Assembly (NCBI GenBank): GCA_015487535.1
Contig: WFPN01000272.1
Location: 1-5,770, forward strand
DNA from: Aquificaceae bacterium
GTDB taxonomy: Bacteria; Aquificota; Aquificia; Aquificales; Aquificaceae
DNA length: 5,770 nt
Reading direction: 5' to 3'
Position numbers and translations under genes: made by a program. The notes beneath the pieces are model-generated. The model was not told the origin of the DNA. It saw nothing but the letters and a program-made list of their open reading frames with translations, and made no database searches. Positions within the stretch are counted from its first letter, which is position 1, and every line of letters starts with the position of its first letter. This document shows positions 1 to 5,000 of the stretch, in pieces.

Positions 1-154
1 AGGCAGGACCCTATCAGAAGAGGAGAAGGAGGCGGTAGCCTACTGGCTCTACCACAACTTCAAGGAGAGCTGGAACTCTTCCCAGCTCTCCTTGAAGTTG
101 TGGTAGAGCCAGTAGGCTACCGCCTCCTTCTCCTCTTCTGATAGGGTCCTGCCT
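1..154. repeat. 73-bp perfect inverted repeat (fold-back) at the window edge
   Basis: Positions 1-73 are the exact reverse complement of 82-154, with an unpaired 8-base loop (AACTCTTC) at 74-81. The right arm is continuous with the leftward cytochrome c gene and is coding in its frame up to Trp140. The left arm is only a mirror copy and extends to the first base of the window. A perfect palindrome of this length inside a coding region is unstable in living cells. Its location at the sequence end points to a chimeric read or contig-end fold-back, as made by strand switching during amplification or library construction. A genuine hairpin or a real inverted duplication cannot be excluded from this sequence alone. 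There is no sign of transposase, target-site duplication or Rho-independent terminator character: the stem is mixed GC/AT coding sequence and no T-run follows it. Confidence 0.97.
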
Positions 155-501
155 ATGGGAGGCATCACCCCGAATATTTTGTAAGCCTTGGGAAGGCACA
201 CACCCTTCTCCCTCGATGGGTTGGTAATGTAATCCTTCACAAAGGCGACGAACTCCTTTTCCTTTGGGTAGAACTTCTTGACCCTCGCCGAAACCTCAGA
301 CATCGGGGGCGCCTTCAGGGGAGGCTTACCCCCTGACTTAACGATCTCCTGAATCCTGGCCAGCTTTTCTGGGCTCACCCTCTCTACATGACAGGTCGAA
401 CAGGATCTCTTGAAGACTTCCTGCCCTTTGTCGATTAGCTCATTGGAGAAAGAGAGTGAGGCTAAGAACATCAGAGCCGTAAGGTAAGTAAACACTTTCA
501 T
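49..501 (-). CDS. periplasmic monohaem cytochrome c, 3' end replaced by fold-back
   Basis: This is a small exported class I-type cytochrome c. Residues 1-19 form a signal peptide (Lys2, hydrophobic stretch, likely cleavage after the small residues LSFS before Asn20). The haem attachment motif CSTCH is at residues 34-38, and Met113 in the GVMPPIG segment is the probable sixth haem-iron ligand. Met67 in APPM is a less likely alternative, and Cys102 is unpaired. The final helix ([16 protein letters not shown]) is typical of the C-terminal helix of such domains, so the fold is nearly complete by residue 136. The protein probably carries electrons in the periplasm; its partner is unknown, and no oxidase or Sox gene is in view. 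From Trp140 (base 82) onward the reading frame enters the loop and mirrored arm, so the last ten residues ([10 protein letters not shown]) and the stop are probably not authentic. Trustworthy coding is 82-501. The ATG at 501 has no Shine-Dalgarno sequence but lies just below a good promoter. Confidence 0.85.
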   Translation of the reverse strand: MKVFTYLTALMFLASLSFSNELIDKGQEVFKRSCSTCHVERVSPEKLARIQEIVKSGGKPPLKAPPMSEVSARVKKFYPKEKEFVAFVKDYITNPSREKGVCLPKAYKIFGVMPPIGRTLSEEEKEAVAYWLYHNFKESWEEFQLSLKLW

Positions 502-508
502 ACATACA

Positions 509-537
509 AGGATACATCAATATCCGTCTCCAGTCAA
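509..537 (-). promoter_or_regulatory. sigma-70-type promoter of the cytochrome c gene
   Basis: On the minus strand a -35 box TTGACT (537-532) is followed by a 17-base spacer and a -10 box TATCCT (514-509). Each box is close to the bacterial consensus and the spacing is optimal. The expected transcription start is about 502-501, at the A of the ATG start codon, so the message would be leaderless. This fits the absence of any AGGAGG-like sequence upstream of the ATG. It is a pattern-based prediction. Confidence 0.6.
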
Positions 538-546
538 GGCTATCTC

Positions 547-552
547 TATAAT
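547..552 (+). promoter_or_regulatory. perfect -10 box (TATAAT) of mtnB
   Basis: TATAAT lies seven bases before the mtnB ATG at 560, which puts the expected transcription start at about 559-560 and implies a leaderless or nearly leaderless mRNA. The position where a -35 box would sit (about 524-529, CCGTCT) matches the consensus poorly, so the promoter may be weak or activator-dependent. It overlaps the divergent cytochrome promoter region, whose -35 box is at 532-537, so the two promoters could interfere. Chance occurrence of the hexamer is possible in AT-rich gap sequence. Confidence 0.45.
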
Positions 553-559
553 AGATTCC

Positions 560-1165
560 ATGCAAGATCTCGATAGAGCCGTTCGGGAAATCATAGATGC
601 GGGCAGGTTTCTGGACTCGAAGGGCTGGGTCCCCGCCACGAGCGGAAACATATCCGTCAGGATCGGTCCGGACAGGGTAGCGATAACGGCTTCGGGAAAG
701 CACAAGGGAAGGTTAAAACCCCAGGATATACTCTTGGTGGATCTGGAAGGACGCCCTCTTGAGGATAAGAAGCCCTCTGCGGAAACGCTTCTACATCTTA
801 CCGTTTACAGGCTGTACCCTGAGGTTAAGGCGGTCGTGCATACCCATTCACCGAACGCAACCCTCATATCCCGCATAGCCAAGGGTAGCGTGGAGCTCGA
901 GGACTACGAGCTTCTGAAGGCCTTTCCCGAGATAGACACCCACGAGGCCAAGATAGTGGTGCCCGTTTTCGAGAACGATCAGGATATGGAAAGGCTCTCT
1001 GGAAAGGTTAGAGAGTATCTTGAGAAACACACAGACGTTTACGGCTTCCTCATAGCCTCACACGGACTATACACCTGGGGAGAGAACATGGAATACGCAC
1101 TCATGCACGCAGAAGCCTATGAGTTCCTCTTCGAGTGTGAGCTGAAGCTCATGTCCATAAGGTGA
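560..1165 (+). CDS. mtnB: methylthioribulose-1-phosphate dehydratase (MtnB)
   Basis: MtnB (EC 4.2.1.109) dehydrates 5-methylthioribulose 1-phosphate to 2,3-diketo-5-methylthiopentyl 1-phosphate in the cytosolic methionine salvage pathway, which recycles methylthioadenosine from polyamine synthesis. The 201-residue protein has the usual family length and the class II aldolase/adducin fold. Visible hallmarks are [13 protein letters not shown] (22-34), the phosphate-site region TASGKHKG (43-50), KPSAETLLH (71-79), HTHSPNAT (94-101) and SHGLYTWG (167-174). His94, His96 and His168 are the expected Zn ligands. Glu117 in YELLKAF aligns, from memory of the human APIP protein, with the catalytic Glu. 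The GWVPATSGN and HGLYTWG motifs separate MtnB from fuculose-phosphate aldolase and ribulose-phosphate epimerase relatives. No other mtn genes are in view. There is no Shine-Dalgarno site; ATG 560 is the only ATG start that includes the conserved N-terminus, although the frame stays open upstream. The TGA stop directly abuts the stop of the convergent V4R gene. Confidence 0.93.
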   Translation: MQDLDRAVREIIDAGRFLDSKGWVPATSGNISVRIGPDRVAITASGKHKGRLKPQDILLVDLEGRPLEDKKPSAETLLHLTVYRLYPEVKAVVHTHSPNATLISRIAKGSVELEDYELLKAFPEIDTHEAKIVVPVFENDQDMERLSGKVREYLEKHTDVYGFLIASHGLYTWGENMEYALMHAEAYEFLFECELKLMSIR

Positions 1166-1169
1166 TCAC
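1162..1169. other. 8-bp palindrome joining two convergent stop codons
   Basis: GTGATCAC contains the TGA of mtnB (1163-1165) and, on the other strand, the TGA of the V4R gene (1168-1166), so the genes meet with no intergenic base. The flanks do not extend the stem appreciably and no T-run follows. It is therefore not a convincing intrinsic terminator, and transcripts from each side probably run into the opposing gene as antisense RNA. Confidence 0.8.
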
Positions 1170-1651
1170 TTCTGTTTTATCCTAAAGGTGCATCTATCGT
1201 AGCCCTGAGCGGCACAGGTCACCTCCTCCACCTCGAACTTCCTGTCGAGGAGGTCGGTGAGAAACCCCTTGAAGAACCCCGCCATAGGCTTGCATACAGG
1301 CTTCTGGCTCTTGCCTATCGCCTCCACCAGTATGGAGCCCTCCACGTATATCTCCATGGATGGCAGGTCGAACTCGAAGAGGTCTATCAGCCTCGAGGAT
1401 TCAGCTATTATGGTGAGGAGTTCGAGGGCCTCGTCGAGCCTGTCCGTATATACACCGTAGCGTTCCTTCAGGGTCTTAGCCCCTTTCTTACCCCCGTACT
1501 CAGCCGCCTTCTTTATTATCCTGTCTATGCCGAACTTGGATAGCTTGTAGATATCCCTGTAACCGTCTATCAGGGCGTCCCTGTGTATTAGAACGGACTC
1601 CCTCTCTATAGCTTCCGCGAGCGCCCTTATGTTGTCCTTTAGATGTCCCAT
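1166..1651 (-). CDS. V4R (4-vinyl reductase) domain protein
   Basis: This is a 161-residue soluble protein with no signal peptide or membrane segment. The C-terminal part (about 97-159) matches the V4R domain pattern: MEIYVEGSILVEAIG, then PVCKPMAGFFKGFLTDLL, then EVTCAAQGYDRCTFRI, with Cys120, Cys146 and Cys154. The V4R domain is known from the bacteriochlorophyll protein BchJ and from sensor domains of XylR/DmpR-type activators. It is thought to bind small hydrophobic molecules, with conserved Cys residues suggested to hold a metal. The N-terminal 95 residues are helical and charged. There is no DNA-binding or AAA+ domain, so this is a free-standing V4R protein of unknown role and BchJ-like reductase activity should not be assumed. 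The ATG overlaps the end of the upstream MIP18-family gene by 13 bases and has a good Shine-Dalgarno site (GAGGA, 1663-1659, seven-base spacing). Co-expression with an Fe-S maturation factor hints at metal or Fe-S handling; that is inference. Confidence 0.8.
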   Translation of the reverse strand: MGHLKDNIRALAEAIERESVLIHRDALIDGYRDIYKLSKFGIDRIIKKAAEYGGKKGAKTLKERYGVYTDRLDEALELLTIIAESSRLIDLFEFDLPSMEIYVEGSILVEAIGKSQKPVCKPMAGFFKGFLTDLLDRKFEVEEVTCAAQGYDRCTFRIKQK

Positions 1652-1953
1652 CCCAGCTTCCTCAGCTGAGCCTTGCCCTCTTCGGAGATTTTTTCCTTTG
1701 TCCAGGGAGGCTCGAATACAAATTCTACAACAACGTCCTTTAGCTGAGGGAACTTTTCCAGGACCTTCTGTTTTATGTGCTCTGCGAAGAACTGCTTGGC
1801 CGGACAGCCCTGGACAGTCAGGGTCATGTCTATGTATGCCACGTCGTCCTTTACCCTTACGCCGTATATTAGGCCTAGGTTGACTATGTCTATGGGTATC
1901 TCCGGATCCCTAACTTCCTTGAGGGCTTCGAGTATCGCCTTCTCCATGTCCAA
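1639..1953 (-). CDS. MIP18/DUF59 family Fe-S assembly protein (SufT/PaaD-like)
   Basis: This single-domain protein of 102-104 residues is cytosolic and belongs to the MIP18 (DUF59) family, whose members help insert or mature Fe-S clusters (SufT, PaaD, eukaryotic CIA2). Hallmarks are DPEIPIDIVNLGLIY (16-30), the TLTVQGCPA loop (44-52) with the conserved Cys50, EPPWTKEKIS (81-90) and a C-terminal QLRKLG. PaaD proper is an accessory of phenylacetyl-CoA epoxidase and carries extra C-terminal cysteines, which are absent here, so a general SufT-like role is more likely. No other suf or isc gene is visible. Two starts are possible. TTG at 1953 has AGGG seven bases upstream, whereas ATG at 1947, two codons later, leaves that site 13 bases away; Shine-Dalgarno spacing slightly favours TTG. 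It is the first gene of a leftward pair with the V4R gene (13-base overlap) and diverges from gltB, whose product is an Fe-S enzyme. Confidence 0.88.
   Translation of the reverse strand: MDMEKAILEALKEVRDPEIPIDIVNLGLIYGVRVKDDVAYIDMTLTVQGCPAKQFFAEHIKQKVLEKFPQLKDVVVEFVFEPPWTKEKISEEGKAQLRKLGWDI
1659..1663 (-). promoter_or_regulatory. ribosome binding site of the V4R gene
   Basis: GAGGA on the minus strand lies seven bases before ATG 1651, inside the coding end of the MIP18-family gene. It supports independent or coupled re-initiation at this overlap and fixes the V4R start. Confidence 0.65.
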
Positions 1954-1960
1954 ATGATAA

Positions 1961-1964
1961 CCCT
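1961..1964 (-). promoter_or_regulatory. short ribosome binding site of the MIP18-family gene
   Basis: AGGG on the minus strand is seven bases from the TTG at 1953 and 13 bases from the ATG at 1947. The spacing is the main reason to prefer the TTG start, but the match is only four bases, so this is modest evidence. Confidence 0.4.
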
Positions 1965-2001
1965 GAGATGATCAAAAGGGAAGGAGTTTTGTCATAAGGA
2001 G

Positions 2002-2012
2002 AGTATATTATA
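2002..2012 (-). promoter_or_regulatory. candidate -10 region for the MIP18/V4R transcription unit
   Basis: The minus strand contains TATAAT (2012-2007), and TATACT (2007-2002) follows it, sharing one base. Either would start transcription at about 2000-1995 and give a leader of roughly 40-50 bases. No good -35 box lies at the right distance upstream (the sequence there is near GCAAAG/CGCAAA), so this promoter is weaker in appearance than the gltB promoter opposite. Confidence 0.4.
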
Positions 2013-2018
2013 TATACT
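2002..2018. repeat. AT-rich interrupted palindrome in the divergent promoter region
   Basis: AGTATAT (2002-2008) and ATATACT (2012-2018) are exact inverted copies separated by TAT. Each arm supplies a TATACT -10-like hexamer, one for gltB (plus strand, 2013-2018) and one for the MIP18/V4R unit (minus strand, 2007-2002). The symmetry could simply reflect back-to-back -10 boxes, or it could be an operator for a dimeric regulator. Confidence 0.6.
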
Positions 2019-2034
2019 TTTGCAACAACTTTGC

Positions 2035-2040
2035 GAGGTG
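2035..2040 (+). promoter_or_regulatory. ribosome binding site of gltB
   Basis: GAGGTG lies six bases before ATG 2047, a strong match with ideal spacing. It selects this ATG over the GTG one codon downstream (2050) and over in-frame GTG 2038 and TTG 2020, the latter lying upstream of the expected transcription start. Confidence 0.75.
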
Positions 2041-2046
2041 CTTAGA

Positions 2047-5000
2047 ATGGTGACAGAGTTTGACTCCTGCGGTGTCGGTTTCGTCTGTGACATAAATGGA
2101 AACGTAAGTAATCAGATAGTAAGTTGGGGTGTGGAAGCCGTTAAGAACCTCACCCACAGGGGTGCTATAGGAGGAGACGGCAAGACCGGAGACGGCGCCG
2201 GGGTTCTCACCCAGATACCGAGGAAGTTCTTCAGAAAGATTTTAGAAGAGCTTGGATACGAGATCTCGGACATAAACAACCTGGCCGTTGGTGTCTTCTT
2301 CCTATACGAGGACGTGGAGGACAAGGTAGTTGCCGAGTTCGTGAAGGAAGGCGTGAAGGTGCTTGGATGGAGGGAGGTCCCAACCGAACCCGACGCCGTG
2401 GGAGAGTCTGCCCTCAAGGTCATGCCCAAGATAAAGCACCTTCTCATAGACATGGAAGGTATCCCTCCCGAGAAGAGGGAGGTAAAGCTCTACTTTATAA
2501 GGAGAAAGATAGAGAACAGATTGGGGGATGAGAAGGTTTACGTCCCATCCCTCTCTTCTGAGACGATCGTGTACAAAGGTATGCTCGTAGCTCCTCAGCT
2601 CGACAGGTTCTATCCGGATTTAAAGGATCCGGATTTCGAGTCCGCCTACTGTATGTTCCACCAGAGGTACTCGACCAACACCCTTCCCAACTGGAGGCTT
2701 GCCCAGCCCCTAAGGCTTCTGGCCCACAACGGGGAGATAAACACGATCCAGGGAAACAGGAACTGGATGATCGCCCTCCAGAACGAGCTTGAACACGAGG
2801 TTCTGGGGGATAAAAAGGATCTTATAAAGCCCCTAATCTCTTACGAGGAGAGTGACTCAGCATCTCTCGACAGGGTCTTCGAGCTTTTATGTCATGTGGG
2901 CTTTTCTCCCGAGCACGCCATAAACATGCTGATCCCTCCAGCCTGGGAGCACATCCCGGAGCTCTCGGAGGAGGTTAAAGCCTTCTTCGAGTATCAGTCC
3001 CTTCTGATGAAGCCCTGGGACGGACCAGCGGCGATAGCCTTCGTTTACGGTAACAAGATAGGGGCACACCTGGACAGGAACGGGCTCAGACCCGCGAGGT
3101 ACGTCCTTACAGAGGACGGGATATTGGTCCTCGGCTCCGAGGTGGGAATGATCGACCTCGGGGACAGGAAGGTAAAGGAGAAGGGGAGGCTCGGGCCCGG
3201 TGATACGATAGTGGTGGATCTTTCAAAGGGTGAGGTAAAGAAGACTGAAGAGATACTCGAAGAGCTTGCAACCAGCAAGCCTTACAAGGAGTGGATAGAC
3301 AAGAACCTCCTCAGGCTCTCTAAGCTCACGGAGGGTAGAAGCCTCGGTCTTCCCAAGGAGGATCCGGAAAGGATAAGGAAGATGGTAGCCTTCGGGTGGA
3401 CCGAGGAGGAGATAAAGAACGTCATCCAGTACATGGCACAAACGGGCAAGGAACCCACCTTCTCTATGGGAGATGACACCCCTCTGCCTCCACTCTCGGA
3501 AAAACCCAAGCTCCTCTTTAGATACTTCAAGCAGAGGTTCGCCCAGGTTACGAACCCTCCCATAGATCCAATAAGGGAAAGACTCGTGATGTCCCTTAAG
3601 ATGAACCTGGGGCACAAGAGGAACTTCCTCAAAGAGACCCCCGAGCACGCCAAGAGGCTCCAGATAGACTCACCCATACTCCTCGATTACCAGCTCAAGG
3701 CCATAGAGGAACAGAATGAGTTCAAGGTCGTAAGGATACCCATATGCTATCCGAAGGAGAGGAGCTACAACATAGTTGAGCTCCAGGACATGGCCGGGGA
3801 GAGGAGGATCTCAGAGCTCATAATGGACGCCCTGTACGAGGAGATACCCATAAACGATCTCATGATGGGTATAGAGACCCTCCAGAGGAGGGTGGAGGAA
3901 GCCGTCCGTGAAGGGGCCGAGATAATAATCCTCTCGGATAGATACATAAGCAAGCACAGGGTAGCCATACCTAGCCTGCTGGCTATATCGGCATGCGTGA
4001 AGCATCTGGCAAAGCAGGGTCTCTCCACTAAGGTTTCCTTCATAATGGAGACAGGTGAGGCCCGGGACACCCATCAGATAGCCTGCCTGATAGGATACGG
4101 GGCGAGCGCCGTTTACCCATACCTCGCCTACGAGACGATAAAGGAGCTCTGCGACAAGGGTAAGCTCGAGATCCACTACGAGGAGGCTGTCTTCAACTAC
4201 AAAAAGGCCCTTGAAGACGGGCTTCTCAAGATCATGTCCAAGATGGGCATATCCACCCTCAACTCCTACCACGGGGCCCAGATATTCGATACGGTCTGCC
4301 TAAACAGAGACGTGGTGGAGAAGTTCTTCACGGGAACCCCCGTCACCTTAGAGGCGGACGGGATAGAGGAGATAGAGATCTCCACATTGGCAAGACACAA
4401 CGCTGCCTACGAGACAGAGGAGCCCAAACTAGACTACGGCGGGGACATGAAGTTCAGAAAGGGTGGAGAGTTCCATGCATGGTCCCCCCACGTTGTGAGA
4501 GCTCTCCACAAGTTCCTGGAGACCAAAGACTACGAGGACTACAAGAAGTTCTCGGAGCTCGCCAACTCTCAGCACCCCACATTCATAAGGCACCTCCTGA
4601 CCTACAGGAAGGCGGAAAAACCTATCCCCATAGAGGAGGTGGAGCCAGAGGAAGAGATCCTAAAGAGGTTCGTCACTGGAGGTATGTCTCTGGGTGCTCT
4701 ATCTCCCGAGGCTCACGAGGTTATAGCGGAGGCCTGCAACAGGCTCGGGATGAAGTCCAACTCTGGAGAAGGTGGAGAGGATCCAAAGAGATACTGGACC
4801 ATAAAGAACTCCGCCATAAAGCAGGTGGCGAGCGGTAGGTTCGGAGTCACCCCCACGTACCTTGCGAGTGCAAAAGATATCGAGATAAAGATCGCCCAGG
4901 GCGCCAAGCCCGGCGAGGGTGGACAGCTCCCCGGCCACAAGGTGAACGAGTACATAGCCAAGCTAAGACACTCCCAGCCGGGAGTGACACTCATATCTCC

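Larger units (their letters stand above)
1989..2018 (+). promoter_or_regulatory. sigma-70-type promoter of gltB
   Basis: TTGTCA (1989-1994, one mismatch to TTGACA) is followed after 18 bases by TATACT (2013-2018). An alternative -10, TATATA (2011-2016), gives a 16-base spacer. The expected transcription start near 2025 gives a leader of about 20 bases that contains the gltB Shine-Dalgarno site. No sigma-54 (NtrC-type) promoter pattern was seen, so nitrogen control, if present, acts by other means. Confidence 0.55.

Noticed and set aside
1..154. Fold-back as a transcription terminator or mobile-element terminal repeat
   Set aside because: The stem is ordinary coding sequence with no T-run, transposase or target-site duplication, and one arm lies in frame inside a cytochrome gene.
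560..1165. Fuculose-phosphate aldolase or ribulose-phosphate 4-epimerase identity for the class II aldolase-fold protein
   Set aside because: The GWVPATSGN and SHGLYTWG motifs and length fit MtnB specifically rather than the sugar-phosphate aldolase/epimerase branches.
1629..1883. Plus-strand frame opposite the MIP18-family gene
   Set aside because: The opposite strand encodes clear MIP18 motifs (DPEIP, QGCPA, PPWT); this frame has none and no promoter or ribosome site.
1954..2046. Riboswitch or sigma-54 promoter upstream of gltB
   Set aside because: The gap is only 93 bases, is accounted for by sigma-70-type boxes and a Shine-Dalgarno site, and shows neither the GG/GC sigma-54 spacing pattern nor a structured leader.
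3223..4272. Long open frames on the minus strand opposite gltB (for example 3223-3648 and 3811-4272)
   Set aside because: They lie wholly within the continuous, motif-bearing gltB frame, show no recognisable protein features and are typical antisense shadows of codon-biased genes.
4479..4838. Plus-strand frames of 119 and 201 codons inside gltB (4479-4838 and 5085-5690)
   Set aside because: They are out of frame with the conserved synthase domain; the translations are low-complexity Gly/Arg-rich sequences with no domain signature.
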